Origin: Dyadobacter sandarakinus
Lineage (GTDB): Bacteria; Bacteroidota; Bacteroidia; Cytophagales; Spirosomataceae
Length of the DNA: 64,000 bases
Reading direction: 5' to 3'
NCBI RefSeq assembly: GCF_016894445.1
Contig: NZ_CP056775.1
Span: forward strand, 1,738,001 to 1,802,000
Shown: one piece after another, positions 36,573 through 46,020 of the stretch
How positions within the stretch are numbered: the stretch's first letter is position 1
Layout of the letters: every line of letters starts with the position of its first letter
Position numbers and translations under genes: made by a program
The notes under the pieces: model-generated
The model's input: the letters and a program-made list of their open reading frames with translations, nothing else
The model's database searches: none
What the model was told of the DNA's origin: nothing

Positions 36573-36613
36573 AAAAAAAGGCGGCGTACCGTGTTCTTAA
36601 TACAGTACGCCGC
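36573..36613 (-). terminator. Rho-independent terminator of the susCD pair 3 operon
   Basis: A 9-bp stem (36581-36589 with 36605-36613) with a 15-nt loop is followed on the minus strand by seven T (36579-36573). It lies between the SusD stop and the GH30 start, so GH30 depends on read-through or on a promoter in the remaining 30 bp. Confidence 0.8.
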
Positions 36614-36629
36614 ACCTTCGTTTCTACCG

Positions 36630-38315
36630 TTAGTAGCCTGGGTTTTGTTCAAGCTTGTTGTTGGATGCCTGGATTTCCGATCTCGGAATGGGCAACCAGT
36701 ACTGCTTCTCACTGAACGATTTTCCGGTGAGCGCTTCTTTCTGCTTGTAGGTAAATGCGTTGCCGCTTCTGCCTATCTCGATGCCGTAGGCAGGGGTATT
36801 CTCTACTACGGGTGCGGTTTTCCAGCGTCGTACATCGTAGTAGCGGTGTTCTTCAAACGCGAGCTCCACCCGGCGCTCGTTGCGGATACGCTCGCGCATC
36901 TGCGCCTGCGACAATCCGGCAGGGATCACCGGCATCATCACGCCCGGGCGCTGCCGCACTGCATTGATCGCCGCGTACACGGATGCATCCGGGCCGGAAG
37001 CTTCATTCTGGGCCTCGGCATAGTTCAGCAGGATTTCAGCATAGCGGAAGTAGATCCAGGTTTGTGTACCCGCCACATCCCACGGATTGTCTATCGGCAG
37101 GTTATCGTTCATGAATTTACGCAGGTAGTAGCCTGTTTTGGAAGTATTCCAGTTCGAAGGGCCATCCTTGCTGTCTTTGCCGCCGGGCGTATAAGTCTGG
37201 ATCGTACTGCCCCGGTAGGTGGCACCATTGTACAGGATCGTTTCGTAAAACCGTGGATCACGGCCTACATAGGGGTTCTGCGGATTGTAGCTTGTTTTGG
37301 CATCATCAACCCTGGTACCATCCATCATCTCGTAGTCGTCCACCAGGTTTTGTACCGGCACATTACCGCCCCACGCATTGTAGCTGTTGGGACCGTTGGC
37401 GATTTCAAGGCACACGTGGCGCGCGCCGGGCGCATACAGGCGCCCGAAAATGATCTCAGGGTTATCATTGGTGATAAATAACTTGCCGTAGCCACCGGTG
37501 TAGAGGGTGTATTTGTTCAAATCCATCACCGCTTTGGCAGCTGCGGAAGCCTGCTGCCAGGTCGCTGCATTGTAGAGCGGGCTCGCGCCGTACAGCAGTG
37601 TCCTCGACTTCAATGCCAGTGCGGCACCTTTGGTCGCACGGCCCAGCTTCCAGGCATTATTGTCATTATCCGACGGCAGCAATGCAGCGGCTTCGTCCAG
37701 CTGTGCAGCAATGTATTCAATCCCCGCCTTGATCTCGGAACGGTTAAAAAGCTCCATATTGGTAAGATCATCGCCGAGCTCATACACCTTGTCACCCACC
37801 AGTACCACCTCGCCGTAATTGCGCACCAGGTCGTGGTAGCGGAAAGCGCGCAGGAACTGCAGTTCGCCACGCAGGCGGTTTCTCCTGCCTTCGCTCATGG
37901 GAACCTGGGCCAGATTGGCCAGCGCATAGTTGATCTCGCGAATGCTCCGGTAGCTCCTGCCCCAGATGGTACCCGCGATGCCCGTATTTTCCGGAGCGAT
38001 CTGCCCGCGCTGGATCAGCCAGGTATTGTCGTCGTTATTGTAAATGGACTCATCCGTGAGCGACGACCACATGGCGTACTCAAATCCGCGTCCGAAGCCG
38101 GGCAATGTTCCCTCCGCTTCCTTATCGGTGAGCCGGGTGCCCATGTAGCGGTTCACCACATAAGCTTCAAACAGTACCGAGTCGGACAAAATGGAGGCGT
38201 CGGAAACCCGGTCGGTAGGTACTACATCCAGGAAATTTTCCTTGCAACCGCTGAAAAGCAGGGTCAGCGACAGCAGGCAGGATGTGATCGATATATTTTT
38301 TACTTGCTTGATCAT
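36630..38315 (-). CDS. SusD/RagB family lipoprotein (pair 3)
   Basis: This 561-residue lipoprotein has a signal ending LLFSGC and the hallmark NFLDVVPTDRVSD. It also has the RagB core IRGELQFLRAFRYHDLVRNYGEVV, YFRYAEILLNYAEAQNEA and ERRVELAFEEHRYYDVRRWK. It is the surface glycan-binding lid of the SusC encoded 14 nt upstream. The ATG at 38315 gives a complete lipoprotein signal. The locus also has GH30, a CBM protein and an HTCS regulator, so it is a glycan utilisation locus. Confidence 0.95.
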   Translation of the reverse strand: MIKQVKNISITSCLLSLTLLFSGCKENFLDVVPTDRVSDASILSDSVLFEAYVVNRYMGTRLTDKEAEGTLPGFGRGFEYAMWSSLTDESIYNNDDNTWLIQRGQIAPENTGIAGTIWGRSYRSIREINYALANLAQVPMSEGRRNRLRGELQFLRAFRYHDLVRNYGEVVLVGDKVYELGDDLTNMELFNRSEIKAGIEYIAAQLDEAAALLPSDNDNNAWKLGRATKGAALALKSRTLLYGASPLYNAATWQQASAAAKAVMDLNKYTLYTGGYGKLFITNDNPEIIFGRLYAPGARHVCLEIANGPNSYNAWGGNVPVQNLVDDYEMMDGTRVDDAKTSYNPQNPYVGRDPRFYETILYNGATYRGSTIQTYTPGGKDSKDGPSNWNTSKTGYYLRKFMNDNLPIDNPWDVAGTQTWIYFRYAEILLNYAEAQNEASGPDASVYAAINAVRQRPGVMMPVIPAGLSQAQMRERIRNERRVELAFEEHRYYDVRRWKTAPVVENTPAYGIEIGRSGNAFTYKQKEALTGKSFSEKQYWLPIPRSEIQASNNKLEQNPGY

Positions 38316-38329
38316 ATTTCAATTTTCAA

Positions 38330-41300
38330 TTAAAACTTAATATTCAGACCGAGGTTCAGGATGCGCTGCTGCGGGTAAAACTGTCCGCTGTTGCTGTTGC
38401 CTTCCGGATCATAATCCTTCACGCTGGTGATGGTAAAGAGGTTGAACGCACTGGCATAGATGCGCAGCGACGCGATCTTGATCTTGCTCAATGCCGCTTT
38501 CGGAAGCGTGTAGCCGATTTCCACATTTTTCAGACGAAGGAATGAAGCATTGTTCAGCCAGAAAGTACTGTTGTACAACCCGCCATTGACCGACGAGGAT
38601 GCACGGGTATCGACACGCGGATAGCTGCCATCGGGATTGGTCGGGCTCCACCGGTTATCGGCCCAGCTGCTGTAGAAGTTCCCTACCTGGCCCGACTCCG
38701 GCAGCACGTACTGGCTCACCATTCCCTGACCTGAAAACACGACTGATGCATCGAAAGCCTTGTAGCCCGCATTGAGCACCATGCCGTAGGTAAGCAGCGG
38801 CACGTTTCCGTAAGGTGTGCGCGTCTGGTCGTCGGCAGTGATCTGCCCGTCGCCATTATGATCTTCGTAGATCAGGTCGCCAAGCTGTGCGCCCTGAAGG
38901 TGAGGGTGGGCATCCAGGTCGGCCTGGCTGCGGAATATACCGATTGCATTGTACAGCAGGTTGGTATACAGCGGGCCGCCGGTCTGGCGCTGGTAGTCGA
39001 GCAGGCCGGGAGCCTCGTCAATAAAGACGATTTTACTTTTGGCATACGTAATGTTCCCTGAGATACCGTAGCGGAATGCTCCTGCATGGTTGTAGCCCAA
39101 AGTAGCCTCCACACCCGAACTGTTGACCTTCCCGATGTTCTGGTCAGGAACGAGCGCGCCTGAACCGTAAGGGTTTACAATACCCGATACATTCGGAATG
39201 GATGCATTGCGCGCTGCCAGTATATCCGAGCGTTTTTGTTGGAAGTAGATAAATTCAAGGCTGAAATTTTTGAGGAAAACCGCATTGATACCCAGGTCCA
39301 TTTTCTTCGCCACCTCCCAGGTAATATCAGGGTTGGCCAGCTTGGTCAGGTCGATGCCCGGTGTGATCACATTTGAGCCAAGAACATACTGGTTGTTGAA
39401 GGAATAGTTGTTGTAAAACTGGAACTGTCCTACGTTATCATTCCCCAGCGAACCATAAGAGGCCCTGAATTTCAGATCATTGACAAAGTTCACATTGTTT
39501 TTAAACCAGTCCTCCTGGGAAATCCGGTAGCCCACAGACACCGACGGGAAAAATCCGTACTGCTTGCCTTTCGGGAACACCGACGAACCGTCGACACGGG
39601 CCTGTACTTCGGCCAGGTATTTTTCTTCAAAATCGTATGCGATACGGCCTATAAAGCTTTTTCGCGTGAAGTTGTAGCTGCTGCCGGAGTTATTCTTGTC
39701 GGTAGCCGCGGCGCCTCCCTGTGAAAGTTCCGGCGTGGAAGCCGTCGGGAAGTTGATGCGGGAAGCTCCGAAGGAACTTTCGTTACGCTTATTCTGCTCG
39801 TAGGCTGCAAATGCATTCACATGATGCCCGCCAAATTGCCGGACATAGTTGAGGCGCAGGTTCTGAGTGATGTTGGTAATGTTCACCTGCGACTGGGTGA
39901 GCGAAGCCGCACCTGCTGATCCGCCCGTCACCACGGGTGAGTAAGCGCCGCTGGCAGCATCGTAGCCGTACAATGTATACGGAATACTGAAGCTTTTTGA
40001 AAAATTGAAAGACTTGTCTACGGAGTAAAATCCGTCAATGGATAATCCTTCAATAAAAGGCAGATGGTAGCTCGCCTTCAGAATCCCGTTAAAAACCGAA
40101 GTGGGATTGTTTACAGTACCACCCAGGTCGGTTCCCAGCACGACCGGATTGCTGTTTTCAACACCGGTGGAGTAGTTTCCATTCGGGTAGCGCGCAAGAA
40201 CAGTCGGGTATGCCCGGTAAATGGAGCGGAACGTATTGCCGGCTGAAGAAATCGGGAACTGGCGGTTTTCCTGGCGGCCTGAGAGAGAAAGGCTTACCTG
40301 AAAATCCTTCGTGACATTGGCATCAATATTGGAGCGGAAGTTGTATTGCTTGTACTTGGTAGCGCCGTTTTTATACAAACCATCCTGGTAGATCGTCCCC
40401 AGCGACACATAGTATTTCACATTTTCGGTACCGCCATTGATGCCCAGGTTATGCTGGTTCTGCAAGGCAAAGCTTTTCAGCGTTTCTTTCTGCCAGTCGG
40501 TATTCGGATAATTGATCGGGTCAGAACCGCTCCTGAACTTCTCAATTTCCTCGGCGGTGTAATACTGGTTCATGCCGCCCGCAGGATTGTTATAGTAGTC
40601 GATTTCGTTGAGGATCGTTGCATATGTGCCTGCATTGGCCAGCTTCGGCAGGCGCGTGGGCGATGAAAAACCCTGGTTGAAGCTGTACGAAATCACCGGC
40701 TTGCCCGTGGTACCGCGCTTGGTCGTGATCAGGATCACACCGTTGGCGGCCCGGCTCCCGTACACTGCCGCAGAGGCATCTTTCAGGATGGAAATGCTTT
40801 CAATATCATTGGGATCAATGCGCTCGAGTCCGCCAACCTGGCCGGGAATTCCGTCCACCACGATCAGCACATCATTATTACCTGTGGATGCAAAGCCGCG
40901 GATCGTGTAGCTGGAACCATCATACCCCGGCTCGCCGCCGCGGTTATTGGCCACGAAGCCCGAGAAACGTCCCGCTAGCGAGTTGGACAGGTTGGGCTGC
41001 GGACTTTTGACGATATCCGCTCCTTTTACTTCCGATACCGAGCCGGTGAGCGTCGCTTTTTTCTGCGTACCATATCCTACGACCACGATCTCATCCAGGG
41101 TTTTATCATTGGTAAGCAGCTTGACGTCGATCACACTGCGGCTGGTGACCGGCACCTCCTGGTTCACATACCCGATGTAGGTAAACACGAGCGTACCATT
41201 GCCATCGGCAAGACTGAGGGAATACTTGCCGTCGGCATCCGTAGTGGTACCGGTGGATGTTCCTTTCAGGATCACGCTTGCTCCCGGAAGCGTTTCCCCG

Positions 41301-41458
41301 TTTTCGGCCGTGACGGTACCTGTTACCGTAAGGGTGGTTTGGGCAAAACCGCAGAGGGCGGTCATTCCCAGGAAAAAGGCTAGGAGCATGCGCGCCGGTC
41401 GCACGGTTCCGCGGAACAAACGTGGCGATGCGCTGCGCTTTTGAAAAAATTTCATCAT
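38330..41458 (-). CDS. SusC/RagA family TonB-linked outer membrane protein (pair 3)
   Basis: This transporter of about 1042 residues has a basic N-terminus followed by a signal segment (MLLAFFLGMTALCGFAQ), a carboxypeptidase-regulatory-like domain, the linker LDEIVVVGYGTQKKATLTGS, a plug with VVDGIPGQ and AVYGSRAANGVILITTKRG, and a barrel ending LNLGLNIKF. The open frame continues to 41560, but tandem ATG codons at 41458/41455 fit SusC starts. A TACTTTTG box lies 58 nt upstream. The gene is preceded by the HTCS gene on the same strand, its likely activator. Confidence 0.95.
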   Translation of the reverse strand: MMKFFQKRSASPRLFRGTVRPARMLLAFFLGMTALCGFAQTTLTVTGTVTAENGETLPGASVILKGTSTGTTTDADGKYSLSLADGNGTLVFTYIGYVNQEVPVTSRSVIDVKLLTNDKTLDEIVVVGYGTQKKATLTGSVSEVKGADIVKSPQPNLSNSLAGRFSGFVANNRGGEPGYDGSSYTIRGFASTGNNDVLIVVDGIPGQVGGLERIDPNDIESISILKDASAAVYGSRAANGVILITTKRGTTGKPVISYSFNQGFSSPTRLPKLANAGTYATILNEIDYYNNPAGGMNQYYTAEEIEKFRSGSDPINYPNTDWQKETLKSFALQNQHNLGINGGTENVKYYVSLGTIYQDGLYKNGATKYKQYNFRSNIDANVTKDFQVSLSLSGRQENRQFPISSAGNTFRSIYRAYPTVLARYPNGNYSTGVENSNPVVLGTDLGGTVNNPTSVFNGILKASYHLPFIEGLSIDGFYSVDKSFNFSKSFSIPYTLYGYDAASGAYSPVVTGGSAGAASLTQSQVNITNITQNLRLNYVRQFGGHHVNAFAAYEQNKRNESSFGASRINFPTASTPELSQGGAAATDKNNSGSSYNFTRKSFIGRIAYDFEEKYLAEVQARVDGSSVFPKGKQYGFFPSVSVGYRISQEDWFKNNVNFVNDLKFRASYGSLGNDNVGQFQFYNNYSFNNQYVLGSNVITPGIDLTKLANPDITWEVAKKMDLGINAVFLKNFSLEFIYFQQKRSDILAARNASIPNVSGIVNPYGSGALVPDQNIGKVNSSGVEATLGYNHAGAFRYGISGNITYAKSKIVFIDEAPGLLDYQRQTGGPLYTNLLYNAIGIFRSQADLDAHPHLQGAQLGDLIYEDHNGDGQITADDQTRTPYGNVPLLTYGMVLNAGYKAFDASVVFSGQGMVSQYVLPESGQVGNFYSSWADNRWSPTNPDGSYPRVDTRASSSVNGGLYNSTFWLNNASFLRLKNVEIGYTLPKAALSKIKIASLRIYASAFNLFTITSVKDYDPEGNSNSGQFYPQQRILNLGLNIKF

Positions 41459-41515
41459 AAATAATGGATTTGAAAATGGGTATAATTGGTCGTCAGCTTT
41501 TATAAAAAGACCAAT

Positions 41516-41523
41516 CAAAAGTA
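41516..41523 (-). promoter_or_regulatory. Putative -7 box (TACTTTTG) of susC pair 3
   Basis: This is an exact TAnnTTTG match on the minus strand, 58 nt before the SusC start. No TTG -33 element is seen at the expected spacing, as is usual for activator-dependent promoters such as those driven by HTCS proteins. Confidence 0.45.
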
Positions 41524-41620
41524 GGATTATTTGTATCCGACCAGCAGGGGACATTCTCACATTAAAGAGGGGGCAAATCGGTAAGAAGCTATTTTTTCGG
41601 GGGGTGAAAAGCTACATTTT

Positions 41621-41662
41621 AGCAGTATAATGCTACTGCTACCCCGAAATATGAAATTTCGG
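41621..41662 (-). repeat. Two adjacent stem-loops between the HTCS gene and susC
   Basis: A 7-bp stem at 41621-41627/41634-41640 is directly followed by another at 41644-41650/41656-41662. They lie about 65 nt past the HTCS stop and upstream of the susC promoter box. They could end the HTCS transcript, although no T run follows on the minus strand. Confidence 0.45.
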
Positions 41663-41725
41663 CGCAAAATTGGAGCAACAACACTGGCAGGATGGCGCGG
41701 CACCCGGCAGCCCTGCCCTGACGGC

Positions 41726-44700
41726 TTATTCCTCTACTTTATTCTGAAAAACACCCCGATTTACATGAGCGCTGACGTGAAATGGGTTCCGGAATTTCTT
41801 GACGTACTCGGAAGGCTTCATGCCAAACAGTTTGAAGAACTGCTCCCGGAAATACTTGATGTCATTGATCCCGACCTGGTAGGATACTTCCGAAATCGTG
41901 ATGTCGGTAGTAATAAGCATCTGCGCAGCCCGGCGCAGGCGGATGAAGCGGATGAAGCTGTTGGTTGACTGGCCCGAAATGGCCTTGATTCGATTATACA
42001 ATGTAGAGTGGCTCATGCCGATCTCGGCCGCCAGTACCTTAATGGAAAATTCAGGGTCAGTAAGATGACTTTCAACAACCCGGATGCATTCTTTTAGAAA
42101 CTCCTTGTACTCGGCGGAAATTTTGAAGTCATTGGCCTGCAGAGTGATTTCATTGTAAAAATACCGCTGCAGATCGCTCCGCCCTTTGAGGATCGCATTG
42201 ATCCGGGCTACCAGCATCTCCTTGTCGAACGGTTTGCTGATATAATCATCCGCTCCGCCTTCAATGCCTTTCAGCCGGTTCTCCTGGGAAGTGCTAGCTG
42301 TGAGCAGTACCACCGGAATGTGGCTCAGCGTCACGTCAGTTTTGATCTGCAGGCACATATCGATACCGCTCATGCCCCCCATCATCACGTCACTGATCAC
42401 GATGTCGGGTACATGTTTACGGACGAGCGAAAGGCCGTCCTCCGCATTTCCTGCCTGTAAAAGCTTGAACTGGCCCGCAAAAGCCTGACCGATGTATTGC
42501 CGGATATCCTCGTCATCCTCCACGATCAGCATGGTTTTGATGTCGGAGCTGAGTTCCTCCATGATCATCTGCTGGCTCGGAATAGCCGATGCCGCGAGCA
42601 TCACCTCTCCTTCTGAAAGTTCTTCCAGCAGTACCGAGTTACCTTCCGGAGTGACAGCAGGCGCATTTTCTGCAATCAGTGCGGGATGCGATTTGTAGAG
42701 CAGGATACTGAACACCGTACCGGTACCGGGCTCCGAGTCAAAGGAAATTTCCCCAAAGTGGCTTTCCACGAAGGTTTTGGTCAGGTACAGTCCGATCCCG
42801 AACCCGCCCTTGGAGGGAGAACTTTTATCCTGAAACTGATGAAAAACGTTGTACACGCTGTCTCTTGCAGATTCAGGAATACCCGGACCACTGTCGGCCA
42901 CACGGATTTCGACCTGCTCACCTTTGTCCACAATTCCGAGGCTTACGCTCCCATTTTTAGGCGTGTATTTAAGCGCATTGGAAAGCAGGTTGAACAAGGC
43001 GATCTCGATCTTCTCACGATCTGCGACGATCTCCATATGCTCGTCGCTGCTGGTGAACGTATAGGTAATGTTGCGCTGCTCGGCCTGGTGCGTAAAGCAA
43101 TGGTACACTTCCAGTCCGAGGCTCGTAATATTGCACACGGCCGGGTTCAGCTTGTCGGCATGGAGGTCGGCCTTGCGGAAAAGAAGCAGCTGATCCACCA
43201 GGCTGAGCAGCCGCTTGGCATTGCGGTACACAATGTTCAGACTTTCCCGGGCGGGATCAGGGGCATCGGCTTTCAGCAACAGCTCCCGCACCGGATTGAT
43301 GATCAATGTGAGCGGTGTACGGAACTCGTGGGAGATGTGGGTGAAAAATGCCAGCTTCTTCTCATTCAGCTCTTTTTCTTTACGTGTCTCAAAGTGGGCC
43401 AGCTGCACTTCGTACCGGAGACGCGCCTGCCGGATTTTGTACTGCTGGTAATAATAAATCAGCAAACCCGCAGCAGCCAGGTACAGCAGGTAAGCCCACC
43501 ACGTCTGGTACCAGGGCGGCAGGATCCGAACATGGAGCGAGGCAAACTTTTCAGACCATACACCGTCCTGATTGGCAGCTTTTACCTTGAAGATATAATT
43601 TCCGGCCGGCAGATAGCGGTAGGTCGCTGACCTTTCATTTTTTACGTAATTCCAGTCTTTATCCAGCCCCTCCATCTGATAGGCAAAATTGTTGAGGTCA
43701 GGATAGGCGTAATTGAGCGCAGTATACGCAATGGTAAATACGGACTGGGCGGGCTGAAGGGTAATTTCCTGCTGGCTGGAGATTTTGCTTTTCAGGATCA
43801 CATTCCCGTCCCGCTCCTCCCCGATATGTACATCCTGACCAAAAAGGGACAATCCGCTGAGCATAACGTCCGGCTTGAAGTCAGAGGCCCGGATGGCCGC
43901 AGGATAAAAGAGGTTCCAGCCCTGCGTACCGCCAAATACCATGGATTTTTCTTTGGGATTGTACAAGGCCGAATTGGGATTAAACTGCCCGCCCTGCAAA
44001 CCGTTGCTCTGATAATAATGCTCAAAGCGGTGTGTGGCCATGTCCAGGCGCGACAACCCTTTGTTGGTACTGAACCAGACCTTGTCTGCACTTTCCGGCT
44101 GAATGGCGTACACCACATCATTGGGCAGCCCGTTTTTTTCGGTAAAATGTTGGGCCCGGCCTTTTTCAGGCTCAAAAACGACCAGTCCATTCCCTTCTGT
44201 ACCTACCCACAATCGGTTTTTGACATCATAGTACAGGGAAAATATGATGTGGTTGGAAAGATAAACGGCTCCGCGCGGATCATTTAAAAATGATGTAAAC
44301 TTCATAGTCGGCACGTGGAGGTAATTGAGGCCGCCGCCGTAAGTCCCTACCCAAAGGTTCCCGCGGTGATCCTCCGCGATGGCCCTCACATCATTGGAGT
44401 TGATATTGCTGTTTCGGGTAATGAAGTGTCTGAATCTGCCCGTTTTCCTGTCCAGCAGGTCGAGCCCTCCCCCATTGGTACCCACCCATATATTTCCTTT
44501 TTTGTCCTCATAGATGACCCTCACATCATTTTTGGCCAGGCTGGCGGGGTCTTTTGGATCATTGGCAAACTGCCGGAAGGTCTCTTTGGCAGGATCGTAC
44601 AGAAACAAGCCCCTGGCATACGTCCCGAACCATAACCGGCCGTCGCGCCCTCCATGGGCAGCGATAACCGCCCCGCCCCGGAGTGCGCCGGGGCGGTCGC

Positions 44701-45934
44701 TGCGCGCGTAGTGCCTGACGATCTCACCATTGGTGCGTGTTTTATAAATACCATCCCCATCCGTTCCCAGCCACAGGAAGCCGTCGGCATCCACGCACAT
44801 CCCGTAATACCTGAGGTAACTTTCTGCCCTGCTATCCTGTACCTTGCGGGTAAAACTCCGGAACTTGGCCGGAATGCTGCTGATCAGGTACACGCCCTCG
44901 CCGTAAGTACCCAGCCAGGTATTTTTGTCACGGTCAATATATATGGCCTGCACAGACCGCTGGGTAATACCCTGATTTGCAGAGTCATTTACCTTCACAA
45001 ACTCGAAAGTTTCCGGCTCTCTCCCGCCTACCTGGGCCAGATCGAGGCTATAAAGCCCGCCGTCCTGCAACCCGACGAGCAGCTGGCCGCGATCGTTCTT
45101 GGCAAGCGACAGGTAAATATCGCTGCGCAGATTGGCCGGCAAATGGAGCACATGCAACGCTCCCGATGACCGCTTGTACAGGATCAGCCCCTTCGCAGAA
45201 GCGATCCAGATGTTATGCAGGTGATCTTCAAAAATTGCATTGATCCGCGCAGAAGGTACATTTTTCAGGTCGAGGGAAGCCTTGTGCAAAGCTTTGTTTT
45301 TGCCTTTTTTAAATACCTCTATACCCGACTCCCGCGTACCCAGCCAGAGCATTCCGCGCGAGTCTTCAAATGCATTCAGGATGGAGTTGGTTGAAAGTCC
45401 CGGCAGGGTGCGCTTGTTGTAATAGGTAAATGCAGCTGTTTTCTTGTCAAAAAGCGCAATGCCGGACCCATTGAGTGAAACCCATAAGTTGCCGCCGGCA
45501 GCCTGGGCAATATCGCTCACATCATTCCCCGGCAACCCGCCACCGGGGCTGGGTATGTACCGCCGGAAGGTTTCCTGATCAGCTACAAACTCATTGAGCC
45601 CGTTCCGGGAGGTAGTCCAGATGGTACCCTCCCGGTCTCTGAAAACCGATCTCACGTAATTCCCCGAAATGCTGCGGGGATCGTCGGGATTGTTCTTGAA
45701 AACCTTGAAAGAAGTACCGTCAAAGCGGTTGAGACCGTCACCTGTGGCAAACCACATCAGGCCGTCAGGGCCCTGCACGATACTGTTCACAATTCCGAAG
45801 GACAGGCCCTGGCTCAATGAATACTGAAGCACCCGGCCGCTTTCCGCAGCAGAGCTGAAAACAGAATTGAGGCCCAGCAGGAAGAGAAGCAAAACATAGC
45901 TTCCAGTCCTGGCCCCAAGTCTAAACACATCCAT
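41726..45934 (-). CDS. Hybrid two-component system regulator (HTCS) with AraC output
   Basis: This 1402-residue inner-membrane sensor-regulator has a signal peptide and a long periplasmic sensor of about 14 two-component propeller (Reg_prop) repeats forming two beta-propellers. A Y_Y_Y domain follows (about 720-805) and then a transmembrane helix (about 810-830, WWAYLLYLAAAGLLIYYY). The cytoplasmic part has HisKA with SHEFRTPLTLI (about 866), HATPase (NLLSNALKYTP, VADSGPGIP, GFGIGLYLT), a receiver (LIVEDDEDIR; Asp in ISDVMMGG, about 1180; LTA; KPFD) and a C-terminal AraC HTH domain (about 1280-1390). All catalytic residues look intact. It probably senses an oligosaccharide and activates the susCD/GH30 locus. 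Confidence 0.96.
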   Translation of the reverse strand: MDVFRLGARTGSYVLLLFLLGLNSVFSSAAESGRVLQYSLSQGLSFGIVNSIVQGPDGLMWFATGDGLNRFDGTSFKVFKNNPDDPRSISGNYVRSVFRDREGTIWTTSRNGLNEFVADQETFRRYIPSPGGGLPGNDVSDIAQAAGGNLWVSLNGSGIALFDKKTAAFTYYNKRTLPGLSTNSILNAFEDSRGMLWLGTRESGIEVFKKGKNKALHKASLDLKNVPSARINAIFEDHLHNIWIASAKGLILYKRSSGALHVLHLPANLRSDIYLSLAKNDRGQLLVGLQDGGLYSLDLAQVGGREPETFEFVKVNDSANQGITQRSVQAIYIDRDKNTWLGTYGEGVYLISSIPAKFRSFTRKVQDSRAESYLRYYGMCVDADGFLWLGTDGDGIYKTRTNGEIVRHYARSDRPGALRGGAVIAAHGGRDGRLWFGTYARGLFLYDPAKETFRQFANDPKDPASLAKNDVRVIYEDKKGNIWVGTNGGGLDLLDRKTGRFRHFITRNSNINSNDVRAIAEDHRGNLWVGTYGGGLNYLHVPTMKFTSFLNDPRGAVYLSNHIIFSLYYDVKNRLWVGTEGNGLVVFEPEKGRAQHFTEKNGLPNDVVYAIQPESADKVWFSTNKGLSRLDMATHRFEHYYQSNGLQGGQFNPNSALYNPKEKSMVFGGTQGWNLFYPAAIRASDFKPDVMLSGLSLFGQDVHIGEERDGNVILKSKISSQQEITLQPAQSVFTIAYTALNYAYPDLNNFAYQMEGLDKDWNYVKNERSATYRYLPAGNYIFKVKAANQDGVWSEKFASLHVRILPPWYQTWWAYLLYLAAAGLLIYYYQQYKIRQARLRYEVQLAHFETRKEKELNEKKLAFFTHISHEFRTPLTLIINPVRELLLKADAPDPARESLNIVYRNAKRLLSLVDQLLLFRKADLHADKLNPAVCNITSLGLEVYHCFTHQAEQRNITYTFTSSDEHMEIVADREKIEIALFNLLSNALKYTPKNGSVSLGIVDKGEQVEIRVADSGPGIPESARDSVYNVFHQFQDKSSPSKGGFGIGLYLTKTFVESHFGEISFDSEPGTGTVFSILLYKSHPALIAENAPAVTPEGNSVLLEELSEGEVMLAASAIPSQQMIMEELSSDIKTMLIVEDDEDIRQYIGQAFAGQFKLLQAGNAEDGLSLVRKHVPDIVISDVMMGGMSGIDMCLQIKTDVTLSHIPVVLLTASTSQENRLKGIEGGADDYISKPFDKEMLVARINAILKGRSDLQRYFYNEITLQANDFKISAEYKEFLKECIRVVESHLTDPEFSIKVLAAEIGMSHSTLYNRIKAISGQSTNSFIRFIRLRRAAQMLITTDITISEVSYQVGINDIKYFREQFFKLFGMKPSEYVKKFRNPFHVSAHVNRGVFQNKVEE

Positions 45935-46020
45935 ATCTCACATTTACTTTACATAAAGTTAATGGATTTACGGCGTAATCTCTGATTAGCTCCGCCAGAT
46001 GGGCAAGTATTTCCCTGTCC

